Made by a program: the position numbers and the translations under genes. The notes below the pieces were generated by a model. That model had not been told where the DNA came from and made no database searches. It was given only the letters and a program-made list of their open reading frames with translations. A stretch of DNA of 38,089 nt. It comes from Streptomyces sp. ISL-66. Lineage in GTDB: Bacteria > Actinomycetota > Actinomycetes > Streptomycetales > Streptomycetaceae. Position 1 is the first letter of the stretch. Every line of letters begins with the position of its first letter. The stretch is taken from assembly GCF_018614135.1 (NCBI RefSeq), contig NZ_JAGGOW010000013.1:1-38089 (forward strand). The letters run 5' to 3'. Below are positions 1 through 8,174 of this stretch, one piece after another.

Positions 1-80
1 CGGATTAACCAACAGCATCCGTAGGACGGTGCGGGGCTCTTCGGGACCGGGGCGCGCGGGCACGCTCCTCGTCCGGTCGG

Positions 81-779
81 CTAGTACCAGCCGTTCGCCT
101 GGTGGAAGTTCCAGGCTCCGCAGGGGCTGCCGTAGCGGCCGTTCATGTAGTTGAGACCCCACTCGATCTGGGTGGCGGGGTTGGTGCGCCAGTCGGCGCC
201 GGCCGAGGCCATCTTCGAACCGGGCAGGGCCTGGACGAGACCGTAAGCCCCGGAGGACTTGTTCACGGCCTGGTAGTTCCAGGTGGATTCCTGGTTGATG
301 ATTTTGGAGAAGCACTGGAACTGCCCCGCCGGGACCATCTGCTGGGCGATGGCCTTGACCTGGGCGACCGTGTACGAGCCCTGCGGCGCGAAGTCGGATC
401 CGTCGCGGGAGGCGGACCGGCTGGCGGCCTGCTCCTTCTCCTCGCGCTCCTTCTTCGCCTTCTCGTCCGCGGCCTTCTGCGCGTCGGCCTTCTTCGACTT
501 GGCGTCCTGGGCGGCCTGGATGCGGGCCGCCTCCTCCGCCGAGCGCTTGGCGTCGACGTCGGCGGCGTGGGCGATGGCGTCGGCCTGCTGCGTCAGGGAC
601 GCGTTCTGGACCTGTGCCTGCTCGCCGACCGGAATGTCAGTGAGGAGGGTCGTCCCGGACGCGGTCGTCTCGAGATCGTTCGAGGTGGGGTCGCCGGTGG
701 CAACGCCCACGACTGCGCCGACGGTGGTGACCGCAGTGGCTGAAGCCACGGCGAATCCCCGAACCGAGATCCGGCTCAC
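81..779 (-). CDS. Secreted lytic-transglycosylase-like (SLT fold) protein
   Basis: Predicted exported cell-wall protein of 232 residues. An N-terminal hydrophobic signal segment (about residues 5-27) is followed by a highly charged Ala/Lys/Glu-rich helical stretch (about 60-122), probably a coiled coil. The C-terminal SLT/lysozyme-like domain (about 137-232) contains the expected catalytic glutamate in INQESTW (E164), the AYGLVQALPGSKM motif and the terminal YGSPCGAWNFH block typical of streptomycete transglycosylase-like proteins. The GTG start at 779 is chosen because GGAAGGA lies about 7 nt upstream; a longer frame to 863 exists but has no such site and lacks a signal-like start. The gene stands alone, with a structured leader upstream. 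The domain assignment is firm; cleavage of peptidoglycan glycan strands is inferred from the family. Confidence 0.88.
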   Translation of the reverse strand: MSRISVRGFAVASATAVTTVGAVVGVATGDPTSNDLETTASGTTLLTDIPVGEQAQVQNASLTQQADAIAHAADVDAKRSAEEAARIQAAQDAKSKKADAQKAADEKAKKEREEKEQAASRSASRDGSDFAPQGSYTVAQVKAIAQQMVPAGQFQCFSKIINQESTWNYQAVNKSSGAYGLVQALPGSKMASAGADWRTNPATQIEWGLNYMNGRYGSPCGAWNFHQANGWY

Positions 780-803
780 ACGGTGTCCTTCCAGCAGCGT
801 CCG

Positions 804-904
804 CAGTGACCGCGCGGGCGCAATAGTGCCCCTCGACACTGGCCTCCGTGGTGGTGCGGTCACTGGAGGCGCGGGCCCGTGGGCAACTCCCTTGCGGGAG
901 TGCC
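804..904 (-). promoter_or_regulatory. Structured 5' leader of the transglycosylase gene
   Basis: Two strong secondary structures precede the 779 start. One is a 9-bp hairpin (882-904) with a GCAA tetraloop and a single-base bulge. The other is a perfect 10-bp inverted repeat (cagtgaccgc at 804-813, gcggtcactg at 856-865) whose downstream arm ends just before the ribosome binding site, so its pairing could affect translation. Streptomycete wall-hydrolase genes often carry regulatory leaders such as the c-di-AMP (ydaO) riboswitch, but I do not see the conserved ydaO core here. The class is unknown. The rest of 866-1110 shows no gene. Confidence 0.45.
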
Positions 905-1110
905 GCGTGATGCTCCGGGCGGCATACGGCGATCGGCTGTGGAGTTAGTGGTACTGCGCGCATCTCACGGGAGATACAGGTGTGCCGTATGCGGGGCCTG
1001 ACGGAAAACAGACTCTGCCGGACCTCGACGCCGCAGGGCAATTATCCGTTGCGTGGGAAAGGTCACACCTGGTACGTCACCGTTGTTTTCGCCAAAGCCC
1101 TGTGCACGAA

Positions 1111-1154
1111 GGCGCCGCCCGGCTAGGCTCCTGGGCCTTTTGCCGGGCGGCGCC
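1111..1154 (-). terminator. Terminator-like hairpin after phoH-like gene
   Basis: A perfect 13-bp inverted repeat (1111-1123 with 1142-1154, arm ggcgccgcccggc) lies about 40 nt past the PhoH stop. A smaller hairpin (1173-1187, GGGGC/GCCCC) comes directly after the stop codon. There is no U tract, as is common in Streptomyces. Confidence 0.6.
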
Positions 1155-1194
1155 AACTCGCCTTCCCGCTATGGGGCTTTTAGCCCCTTCGTGG

Positions 1195-2508
1195 CTAGAG
1201 GTTCTCCAGCATCTCGGTGACCAGCGCGGCGATCGGGGACCGCTCGGAGCGGGTCAGCGTGACGTGCGCGAAGAGCGGATGCCCCTTCAACTTCTCGACC
1301 ACGGCGACGACTCCGTCGTACCGGCCGACCCGCAGGTTGTCCCGCTGGGCCACGTCGTGGGTGAGAACCACCCGCGAATTGGCCCCGATCCGGGACAGAA
1401 CGGTCAGCAGGACGTTCCGCTCCAGCGACTGCGCCTCGTCCACGATCACGAAGGCGTCGTGCAGCGAGCGGCCGCGGATGTGCGTGAGCGGCAGGACCTC
1501 CAGCATCCCCCGGTTCAGCACCTCCTCGATGACCTCGCGCCCGGCGACCGCCGAGAGCGTGTCGAAGACCGCCTGCGCCCAGGGGCTCATCTTCTCGGAG
1601 GCGTCCCCGGGGAGGTAGCCGAGGTCCTGGCCGCCGACCGCGTACAGCGGCCGGAAGACCATGACCTTCTGATGCTGCCTCCGCTCCAGTACGGCCTCCA
1701 GGCCCGCGCACAGCGCCAGCGCCGACTTCCCGGTGCCGGCCCGGCCGCCCATCGAGAGGATCCCGATCTCGGGATCGAGGAGGAGGTCGAGCGCGATCCG
1801 CTGCTCGGCGCTGCGGCCGTGCAGCCCGAAGGCCTCGCGGTCACCCCGTACGAGCTTGACGTTCCCGTCGGCCGTGACCCGGCCGAGCGCCTTGCCGCGC
1901 TCGGACTGCAGGACGAGCCCGGTGTGCACGGGCAGTTCCGCGGCCTCCGGCACGTACAGGCGCTCCTGCGAGTACAGGAGGTCCACCTGCTCGCCGGAAA
2001 GGGCGAGCTCGCTCATGCCGGTCCAGCCGGCGTCCGTGATCGCGAGCTCGGCACGGTACTCCTCGGCCATCAGGCCCACGGAGGAGGCCTTGATGCGCAG
2101 GGGGAGGTCCTTCGAGACGACCGTGACGTCGTACCCCTCGGCCTGCAGGTTGCGGGCGACCGCGAGGATCCGCGAATCGTTGTCCCCCAACCGGAAGCCC
2201 GCGGGCAGGACGCTCGGGTCGGAGTGGTTGAGCTCGACACGCAGGGTGCCGCCGAGATCGCCCAGCGGGATGGGGGCGTCGAGGCGACCGTGGAGGACCC
2301 GGAACTCATCGAGCAGGCGCAGGGCCTGACGGGCGAAGTAGCCGAGTTCGGGATGGTGCCTCTTTGCCTCCAGCTCGGTGATCACCACGATCGGGAGCAC
2401 GACCTCGTGCTCGTCGAACCGGGAGATCGCGTTGGGGTCTGCCAGCAGAACGCTGGTGTCGAGGACGTAGGTCCGCCTGTCGGGCAGGCGGCTCTTAGTG
2501 CTGGTCAC
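1195..2508 (-). CDS. PIN domain-PhoH ATPase fusion (PhoH2 type)
   Basis: A 437-residue two-domain cytoplasmic protein. The N-terminal PIN nuclease-like domain (about 10-150) opens with [12 protein letters not shown] and keeps the acidic residues D17, E45, D109 and D111. The C-terminal PhoH P-loop domain (about 220-437) has Walker A GRAGTGKS (255-262) and Walker B VIVDEAQ (354-360). PIN-PhoH proteins such as mycobacterial PhoH2 are described as RNA helicase/RNase enzymes, so an RNA-processing role is inferred. The GTG at 2508 is chosen since the family starts a few residues before YVLDTS and GAGGGGG lies about 12 nt upstream. The open frame runs on upstream to 2868 but that part resembles no known protein. 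No antitoxin-like small gene is visible upstream. Confidence 0.9.
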   Translation of the reverse strand: MTSTKSRLPDRRTYVLDTSVLLADPNAISRFDEHEVVLPIVVITELEAKRHHPELGYFARQALRLLDEFRVLHGRLDAPIPLGDLGGTLRVELNHSDPSVLPAGFRLGDNDSRILAVARNLQAEGYDVTVVSKDLPLRIKASSVGLMAEEYRAELAITDAGWTGMSELALSGEQVDLLYSQERLYVPEAAELPVHTGLVLQSERGKALGRVTADGNVKLVRGDREAFGLHGRSAEQRIALDLLLDPEIGILSMGGRAGTGKSALALCAGLEAVLERRQHQKVMVFRPLYAVGGQDLGYLPGDASEKMSPWAQAVFDTLSAVAGREVIEEVLNRGMLEVLPLTHIRGRSLHDAFVIVDEAQSLERNVLLTVLSRIGANSRVVLTHDVAQRDNLRVGRYDGVVAVVEKLKGHPLFAHVTLTRSERSPIAALVTEMLENL

Positions 2509-2648
2509 CACGGAAGGACGTACCCCCTCGGAAGAGGTCGGGCCATGAAGACCGGACCGGTCATCGGCACCCCTGCGCGGGCCGACTCCCGGCCCTCCAC
2601 TCCGGCCGTGCGAACCGCACGTGCGTCCTGGTGCAAAGGGCCTCCCGG

Positions 2649-2671
2649 GCGGACGGCCCCATGCCGTCCGC
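2649..2671 (-). promoter_or_regulatory. Hairpin in the leader region of the PIN-PhoH gene
   Basis: A 9-bp perfect stem (gcggacggc with gccgtccgc, 5-nt loop) lies about 140 nt before the PIN-PhoH start. It is the only clear structure in the gap 2509-2826; no gene or convincing promoter hexamers were seen there. Function unknown. Confidence 0.3.
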
Positions 2672-2826
2672 TGAGACTCGATACCCGTGGATCGGGCATC
2701 GACCTGCAAGGGATATTCCCCGAATGGGTCCAGCCATGCCACGGCATATGACGGACGCTCGGTGAATCCCAGGTGAAGGCCTCGGGCGGAGGGGTCCCGG
2801 GGACCGGCAGGGGCGTGCCGGGGCAC

Positions 2827-2860
2827 GGACCCGGCGCGCGCCGGGGAGCGCGCCGGGTCC
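2827..2860 (-). terminator. Terminator-like hairpin after prenyltransferase gene
   Basis: A perfect 12-bp stem (2827-2838 with 2849-2860, arm ggacccggcgcg) with a 10-nt loop lies about 90 nt after the isoprenyl transferase stop. There is no U tract. Confidence 0.6.
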
Positions 2861-2949
2861 GCCGCCACCGGTGCTGGACGCCGCGGGGACGCCGGGCAGC
2901 CGCAGGTCAGGAGCGTTGCCGCGCCGTACGCGAGGGGCTGGCGGGTGGG

Positions 2950-3711
2950 TCAGGTGCCGTAGCGCCGGTGGCGGGCGGCGTAGTCGCGCAGGGCGCGCAG
3001 GAAGTCGACCTTGCGGAAGGCGGGCCAGAAGACTTCGCAGAAGTAGTACTCGGAATGCGCGCTCTGCCACAGCATGAATCCGGACAGCCGCTGCTCGCCG
3101 CTGGTGCGGATCACCAGGTCCGGATCGGGCTGGCCGCGCGTGTAGAGGTGCTCCGCGATGTGGTCGATGTCGAGGATCTCGGCGAGCTCCTCGAAGGAGG
3201 TGCCCTTCGACGCGTGCTCCAGCAGGAGGGAGCGGACCGCGTCGGCGATCTCCTGGCGGCCGCCGTAGCCGACCGCGACGTTGACGAGTATGCCGTCGAC
3301 GCCGTGGGTGGCTTCCTCGGCCTCCTTCAGGACGGTCTGCGTCCCGGCGGGCAGGATGTCGAGGTTGCCGACGTGGTGGACGCGCCAGCGGCCGTCGCCG
3401 GCGAGGCCCCGCACGGTGTTCTCGATGATGTTGAGCAGCGGGCGGAGCTCGACCTCGGGCCGGTCCAGGTTGTCCGTGGAGAGCATCCACAGGGTGACGA
3501 CCTCGACGTCCGTCTCGGTGCACCAGCCCAGCATCTCGGAAATCTTGTCGGCCCCGGCCTGGTGGCCCTGTTCCGTGGTGCCTCCGGACGCCTTCGCCCA
3601 GCGGCGGTTCCCGTCCAGAATGACGCCGATGTGCTTGGGCGCCGCGTCGTGGTCGAGACGGCCTTCCACCCGGCGTGCGTAGAGCCTGTACACCAGGTCG
3701 CGCAGCTTCAC
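2950..3711 (-). CDS. Short-chain cis-isoprenyl transferase (UppS family)
   Basis: A 253-residue cis-prenyltransferase condensing isopentenyl diphosphate with an allylic diphosphate, feeding polyprenyl carrier lipid synthesis at the membrane. Visible family motifs are HIGVILDGNRRWAK near the N terminus (catalytic Asp D33), NVAVGYGGRQEI in the middle and QPDPDLVIRTSGEQRLSGFMLWQ plus WPAFRKVDFLRALRDYAARHRRYG at the end. The sequence resembles the mycobacterial Z-farnesyl diphosphate synthase type (Rv1086-like) more than the main UppS, so the product may be a short Z-prenyl chain. The start is placed at GTG 3711 (VKLRDLVYRLY), where homologues begin and where GGAGG/GGAAG lies upstream. An in-frame GTG at 3771 gives 20 extra residues but has no ribosome binding site. 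Confidence 0.9.
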   Translation of the reverse strand: MKLRDLVYRLYARRVEGRLDHDAAPKHIGVILDGNRRWAKASGGTTEQGHQAGADKISEMLGWCTETDVEVVTLWMLSTDNLDRPEVELRPLLNIIENTVRGLAGDGRWRVHHVGNLDILPAGTQTVLKEAEEATHGVDGILVNVAVGYGGRQEIADAVRSLLLEHASKGTSFEELAEILDIDHIAEHLYTRGQPDPDLVIRTSGEQRLSGFMLWQSAHSEYYFCEVFWPAFRKVDFLRALRDYAARHRRYGT

Positions 3712-3837
3712 GATCTTCCAGCCCCTCCGAGCAATGCCCCCGTGCGGAATGCGGTCCCCCAAGTCCGCCACATTACTGCGCGGCGGGATCGGGCACCCAA
3801 CTCGGTCCCGTCACAAGTACGTGATAGGGAGGACATC

Positions 3838-4262
3838 GTGACTGAAAACAATCCCTATCGGGCAGAGCCCTCGCGCTACGACTCCATGGAGTACCGGCGC
3901 ACCGGCCGCAGCGGCCTCAAGCTCCCCGCCATCTCGCTGGGCCTCTGGCACAACTTCGGCGACGACAAGTCCCTCGGGTCCCAGCGGGCGATCCTGCGCC
4001 GGGCCTTCGACCTCGGCGTCACCCACTTCGACCTGGCCAACAACTACGGCCCGCCCCCCGGCTCGGCCGAGCTCAACTTCGGCAAGATCTTCGCCCAGGA
4101 CTTCGCGCCCCACCGCGAGGAGCTGGTGCTCTCCACCAAGGCCGGCTACCTGATGCACGAGGGGCCGTACGGCGAGTGGGGCAGCCGCAAGTACCTGCTC
4201 GGGTCGCTGGACGCGTCGCTGAAGCGGATGGGCGTCGACTACGTCGACATCTTCTACTCGCA
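3838..4262 (+). CDS. Aldo/keto reductase, exon 1 (interrupted by group II intron)
   Basis: First 141 codons plus two bases of an aldo/keto reductase of the YghZ (AKR14) type, an NADPH-dependent enzyme that in E. coli reduces L-glyceraldehyde 3-phosphate and methylglyoxal. The GTG start follows GGGAGG at a proper distance. Three of the four AKR catalytic residues lie here: D65 and Y70 in FDLANNYG, and K101 in LSTKAGY. The exon ends in DYVDIFYS followed by the bases CA. Without splicing, translation runs 9 bases into the intron and stops at TAG 4270-4272. Joined to exon 2 at 6762 the reading frame is exact (425 + 613 = 1038 nt, 345 residues) and gives DIFYSHRFDPDTPLEET, the expected family sequence. 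Confidence 0.93.
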
Positions 4263-4924
4263 GTGCGGCTAGAAGTCGCACAATCAAGGGCCTGCCCGGA
4301 AGGAGATAAGGGCGGGCCGGTCCTGTGACCAACGGACCGTCCACCGCTCAGCATGCGTCGGGAGTAATCCTTTCGTGTGAAGCCTGAGTTCGTGACCGAA
4401 GGCCGAAGCGTCCACTGCGACGGTACGGGTCCGGTGGAAGTTCGGACGGGTGAACGTAAGTGAATCGTCATTGAGGTCTCGTAAAGAACGAACCGCCCTA
4501 GTGGGTTGTAGCCGGGCGGAAAAGGAGCAGAGGGTGAGATTCCCTTACACGATCCGCCAAGCTGGCTGTGAAGGCGCGGATAGGTCACCGTGGCTCCCGG
4601 GATAGAGACGGCACCCACCCCGAACGCAACTTGGTTGTGTGGAACTAGACAACCCCGTAGAGGTCCCCCAGAAATGGGGGTAGGCCGGAGGCAACAAAGG
4701 CACAGAACCTCTGCGGGCGCAGGATGGTCCGAGAAGCGAATGCCACTGGGGCGAAAGCTCAGGGGAAAGGCTGGACAAAGGGTCTCCACCCTCCAGCTAT
4801 AACCTGGTGGATACCGGCCTCATGGCCGGACCCGAAAGGGGGCCCACGCGGACCAGGTTCGTCCTTGAAGAACCAGCAAACCAACGCCGACATAACGACG
4901 GTGCACGTTAGACAGGGAGGACAG

Positions 4925-6745
4925 ATGGACGAGAACGCGGGACGGAAGTCCTTCTGGAACGAAACCGGCGACGACGCCGAAACCTGGCACAGCATTGACT
5001 GGAACCGGGTGGATGCGGACGTAAGAAGGCTTAGGCAGAGGATCTTCAAGGCTGCTCAGGAATACGACATGCCGAAGGTCAGGAACCTCCAGAAGCTCAT
5101 GTTGCGCTCGACGGCGAACACTCTGCTGAGTGTCCGGCGGGTAACGCAGGTGAGCCGGGGGCGAAAGACGGCCGGCGTGGATGGCGACACAGCGCTCACT
5201 CCGCAGGAAAGGAGCCTCCTCGCGAGGCATCTGATCGCGGAGAAGAACGTGAAGTCGTCACCGGTAAAGCGTGTTTACATCCCGAAGGCCAACGGCAAGA
5301 CCAGGCCGCTGGGCATCCCGGTCATCCGTGACCGGGTACAGCAGGCCAGGGTCAAGAACGCCTTGGAGCCCGAGTGGGAGGCCCGCTTCGAGGCGAGGAG
5401 CTACGGCTTCCGCCCCGGACGGGGCTGCCACGACGCGATGGCAGCGATCTACCAGATCGCTGGCAAGAAGCAGGCCCACAGGGTGTGGGTGCTGGACGCC
5501 GACCTTTCGGCGGCGTTCGACGGCATCAGCCACCAGCACCTGATGACGTCCCTCGGAAAGTTCCCCGGAAGGGAAATGATCCTGGGATGGCTGAAGGCGG
5601 GGGTAATGGACAAGGGGAAGTTCGCGCCCACCACGGAGGGAACTCCGCAGGGTGGCGTCATCAGTCCTCTTCTCCTGAACATTGCCCTCCACGGGATGGA
5701 AAAGGCAGCGGGTGTGGTCTACCGCAAGAAGGGTGCCCACAGGGCAGTCAAGGAAGACTCTCCCGCACTGGTGAGATACGCGGACGACTTCGTGGTCATG
5801 TGTCACACGGAGGAGCAGGCGTATGAGTCAAAGCGACGGCTGGCGGAATGGTTCAAACCGAGGGGGGTGGCCTTCAACGAGGAAACGACGCGAGTCGTCC
5901 ACCTCACCGAAGGCTTTGACTTCCTGGGGGGCAACGTCCGCCGGTACAGCAACGGCGTAACTCTCATCAGGCCGAGCAAGGACGCCATGAAGAAAGCTGC
6001 GGCACGTATCAGGGAAATCATCCGGGAGAACCGGGGACACGAAACCAAGCGTCTGATTGGCCACGTGAACTCGTTCATCCGGGGATGGACCGCGTACTAC
6101 CGGCCGTGGAGTTCAAAGGATGCCTTCAAACACCTCGACTGGCTTCTGTTCAACCAGCTATGGCAGTGGGCGAACAGGAACCACAGGAGGAAGGGAAGGG
6201 TCTGGATCGCCAACCACTACTGGAAACAGCGGATCAAGGGAAGTAAGAACCGCTGGATCTTCGGGGACGACGCGGGGTACATCACTCCGGCAACCCACAC
6301 GAAGATCGTCCGTCACGTCCCGGTCATGGATTCACATTCGAAGGATGACCCGGCGCTGACGCAGTACTGGAAGGACAGGGCCAGCAAGCGGAGCAAGTTG
6401 GAGACGGAGAGCAAGTTTCTCCAGTCTCTGGCAGCGAAGCAGAAGGGTCTCTGCCCGGAATGCGGTCTGGATCTTGTAGAAGGCGCAGAGTTCGAACCGG
6501 ACAACGTCCACGACTGGATCGCCTGGTTCGACGCGCGCCGAAAGGCCCTGAACGTGCACCACAAGATCCATCGGGTGCACGGCGGGACCAACGACTACAA
6601 GAACCTGGTGCTCCTGCACACGCAGTGCCACCACCAGCGCCATGCCCTTGAGGGCAAGGCGCAGAGCAGCCCACAGGACGTGCTTGAGCCGGGTGCGGTG
6701 AAAGCCGCACGCCCGGTTCTGAGGGGGCCGGGGGTTCAGCAATGA
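4925..6745 (+). CDS. ltrA: Group II intron reverse transcriptase/maturase with HNH domain
   Basis: A 606-residue intron-encoded protein that helps the intron RNA fold and splice, and copies it into new DNA sites. ATG 4925 follows GGGAGGACAG. Reverse-transcriptase blocks are clear: RVYIPKANGKTRPLGIP, EARSYGFRPGRGCHDA, DADLSAAFDGI, EGTPQGGVISPLL and the catalytic YADD (285-288). The maturase X domain includes RGWTAYYR. An HNH endonuclease domain ends the protein, with C510/C513 in CPEC, H545-H546 in LNVHHKIH, and CHHQRH from C568. All catalytic residues are present, so the protein should be active. The last about 20 residues are read from domains V and VI of the ribozyme, with TGA at 6743-6745 inside domain VI. 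Codon use is less GC-biased than in flanking genes, consistent with horizontal arrival. Confidence 0.95.
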   Translation: MDENAGRKSFWNETGDDAETWHSIDWNRVDADVRRLRQRIFKAAQEYDMPKVRNLQKLMLRSTANTLLSVRRVTQVSRGRKTAGVDGDTALTPQERSLLARHLIAEKNVKSSPVKRVYIPKANGKTRPLGIPVIRDRVQQARVKNALEPEWEARFEARSYGFRPGRGCHDAMAAIYQIAGKKQAHRVWVLDADLSAAFDGISHQHLMTSLGKFPGREMILGWLKAGVMDKGKFAPTTEGTPQGGVISPLLLNIALHGMEKAAGVVYRKKGAHRAVKEDSPALVRYADDFVVMCHTEEQAYESKRRLAEWFKPRGVAFNEETTRVVHLTEGFDFLGGNVRRYSNGVTLIRPSKDAMKKAAARIREIIRENRGHETKRLIGHVNSFIRGWTAYYRPWSSKDAFKHLDWLLFNQLWQWANRNHRRKGRVWIANHYWKQRIKGSKNRWIFGDDAGYITPATHTKIVRHVPVMDSHSKDDPALTQYWKDRASKRSKLETESKFLQSLAAKQKGLCPECGLDLVEGAEFEPDNVHDWIAWFDARRKALNVHHKIHRVHGGTNDYKNLVLLHTQCHHQRHALEGKAQSSPQDVLEPGAVKAARPVLRGPGVQQ

Positions 6746-6758
6746 CCCCTGGCTACCC
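6686..6758 (+). ncRNA. Group II intron domains V and VI (catalytic core)
   Basis: Domain V (6686-6719) pairs GAGCCGGG with CCCGGTTC and GTGCGG with CCGCAC around a GAAA-type loop; the catalytic AGC triad is at 6687-6689. Domain VI pairs 6727-6736 with 6744-6753 and 6724-6726 with 6756-6758, leaving T6754 and A6755 bulged. A6755 is the likely branch point. These bases also encode the end of the maturase. Confidence 0.9.
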
Positions 6759-6761
6759 GAC

Positions 6762-7374
6762 CCGCTTCGACCCGGACACCCCGCTGGAGGAGACCATGGG
6801 CGCGCTCGCGTCCGCGGTCCAGCAGGGCAAGGCGCTGTACGTGGGCGTGTCCTCCTACACGGCGGAGCAGACGGCCGAGGCCGCGCGGATCCTGCGCGAG
6901 ATGGGCGTCCGGCCGCTCATCCACCAGCCCTCCTACTCCATGATCAACCGCTGGACGGAGGAGGACGGCCTGCTGGACACCCTGGAGGACGCCGGCATGG
7001 GCTGCATCTCCTTCGTCCCGCTCGCGCAGGGACTGCTGACGGGCAAGTACCTCCAGGGCATTCCGGAGGGCTCGCGCGCCACGCAGGGCAAGTCCCTGAA
7101 CCCGGACCTGCTCTCGGACGAGGTCCTGCGCCGCCTGAGGGGCCTGAACGACATCGCGGCAAGGCGCGGGCAGAGCCTGGCGCAGCTCGCGCTGAACTGG
7201 GTGCTGCGGGACGAGCGGATGACCTCGGCGCTGATCGGCGCGTCGAGCGTGAAGCAGCTCGAGGAGAACGTGGCTTCCCTGTCCGGAGCACCGCTCTCGG
7301 AGCAGGAGTTGAAGGAGATCGACTCCTTCGCGGTGTCCACCCCGGGCGCCAACATCTGGGCCCAGCGGGGCTGA
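6762..7374 (+). CDS. Aldo/keto reductase, exon 2
   Basis: C-terminal 204 residues of the YghZ-type aldo/keto reductase begun at 3838. The first base, C6762, completes the CAC histidine codon split by the intron; this is the His of the AKR catalytic tetrad (H142). Then follow RFDPDTPLEETMGALASAVQ, the IHQPSYSMINRW block, the conserved CISFVPLAQGLLTGKY segment and the NADPH-binding end ALIGASSVKQLEENV. The length and sequence are those of an intact enzyme, and no frameshift or stop is seen, so selection still acts on the spliced product. An unspliced exon 2 could only be made by internal starts and would lack three catalytic residues. The exon converges on the 6C RNA. Confidence 0.93.
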
Positions 7375-7405
7375 CCTGCGGCTTTGCCCCCGGCCCGCGG
7401 AGAAC

Positions 7406-7495
7406 AAAAAACGGGCCGGTCCGTGGGGGGGATACGGACCGGCCCGAGGGGGGGGTTCCACCATAACCCTTCGTAAAGCCTGCTGCGTGCATTGG
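7406..7495 (-). ncRNA. 6C RNA (actinobacterial small RNA)
   Basis: On the minus strand, TTACGAAGGGTTATGGTGG is followed by a run of 8 C, then a 13-bp perfect hairpin (7412-7424 with 7434-7446) whose loop holds 7 C, then six T (7406-7411). Two segments with six or more cytosines ahead of an intrinsic terminator define the 6C motif of actinobacteria (M. tuberculosis B11, S. coelicolor scr3559 as I recall them). The 3' end is well fixed by the T run; the 5' end near 7495 is a guess, as no clear promoter was seen. No minus-strand protein gene upstream could use this terminator, which supports a free-standing RNA. From its neighbours, the scr3559 locus in S. coelicolor also lies beside an oxidoreductase gene (recalled, not checked). 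Confidence 0.82.
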
Positions 7496-7713
7496 CGCCC
7501 TATGACTACGCTCCGAAGCCGTCCAGCAGCACTGAGCTGAGTCGCCAGCACCTTCGGAGCCACCCCGGGACAGCCCCGGAGGCCTTGCGGGAGCTGGGCC
7601 CGAGCCCGTTCGGAGCAGGCGCGCGGGCCCGTACGGAGAACCGCGCGGCCCTACCCCCACGAGGGACCCCGTCCACGCGCCGCCTTGACGCCCGACGCCC
7701 TACCCTGGCCGGC

Positions 7714-8115
7714 ATGGGGATCAGGCGGCACTGGCGCGACGGCGGGGCGACGCTCGACATCGGGCCGGCGGGCGGCCCGGCGGACGGCCCGGCGGAGACT
7801 CCGGCCGAGGTGCGCGTCGAGGTCGCGGCCTCGTACGCGGCCCGCACGCGCGGGCTGCTGGGACGGGACGGCATCGAGGGGGCCATGCTGCTCACTCCGG
7901 CGGCGAGCGTCCACACCTTCCGGATGCGCTTCGCCATCGATGTCGCCCACCTGGACCGCAACCTCAGGGTCATCGCGCTGACCACCATGGCCCCGGGACG
8001 GCTCGGCCTGCCGCGGCCGCGGGCCCGCCACGTCCTGGAGGCCGAAGCGGGCGCCATGGCCGCCTGGGGGCTGGCGGTGGGGTCCGTATTGCGGCTCCGT
8101 CCCGACTCGCGCTAG
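7714..8115 (+). CDS. DUF192 family protein
   Basis: A 133-residue protein of the DUF192 family. Seen motifs are SYAARTRGLLGRDGIEGAMLL, the conserved VHTFRMRFAIDVAHLDRNLRV core and a Gly/Ala-rich end. The family has no established biochemical role; members are frequently exported or lie near Tad-pilus genes in actinobacteria, but here no signal peptide is visible and the Tad locus is 14 kb away. ATG 7714 is preceded by no convincing ribosome binding site; TACCCT about 8 nt upstream could be a -10 element of a nearly leaderless transcript. The open frame extends upstream to 7492 but that part overlaps the 6C RNA promoter side and looks non-coding. Confidence 0.82.
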   Translation: MGIRRHWRDGGATLDIGPAGGPADGPAETPAEVRVEVAASYAARTRGLLGRDGIEGAMLLTPAASVHTFRMRFAIDVAHLDRNLRVIALTTMAPGRLGLPRPRARHVLEAEAGAMAAWGLAVGSVLRLRPDSR

Positions 8116-8174
8116 GCGCTGTCCCCCGCCGGCGGTAGGTTGGGGCGGTTGAGCTGGGGTGGCAGGGGAGCGGC

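Larger units (their letters stand above)
4263..6761 (+). mobile_element. Complete group II intron, 2499 nt
   Basis: The 5' end reads GTGCG, matching the GUGYG group II consensus, and the 3' end reads GAC (consensus AY). The 660 nt before the open frame form the ribozyme's domains I-III with many short complementary arms. A canonical 34-nt domain V (6686-6719) and domain VI (6724-6758) close the element. A6755 is bulged in domain VI, seven positions before exon 2, exactly where the branch-point adenosine belongs; this independently supports the 3' boundary. TGCGGG at 4712-4717 can pair with the last six exon bases CTCGCA (one G-U pair) and is a candidate EBS1. The element looks intact and mobile. 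Its base composition is visibly less GC-rich than the host genes. The type looks like the chloroplast-like (CL) IIB lineage, a judgement from domain V and the maturase. Confidence 0.93.

Noticed and set aside
780..1110. c-di-AMP (ydaO) riboswitch before the transglycosylase gene
   Set aside because: The conserved GGGGAACC and GGGGTGAA-type core segments are not visible; only generic stems were found.
982..2751. Long plus-strand open frame opposite the PIN-PhoH gene
   Set aside because: It is a mirror of a real gene in high-GC DNA; its translation is Arg/Gly/Pro/Val-rich without motifs and the minus-strand frame has complete PIN and PhoH signatures.
3838..7374. Aldo/keto reductase as a broken pseudogene
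   Set aside because: The two parts join in frame at intron boundaries and restore the full catalytic tetrad, so this is an intron-containing gene and not a disrupted one.
7412..7446. Hairpin as simple terminator of the reductase gene
   Set aside because: On the plus strand no T run follows; on the minus strand six T follow and C-rich segments precede, which fits the 6C RNA. It may still act in both directions.
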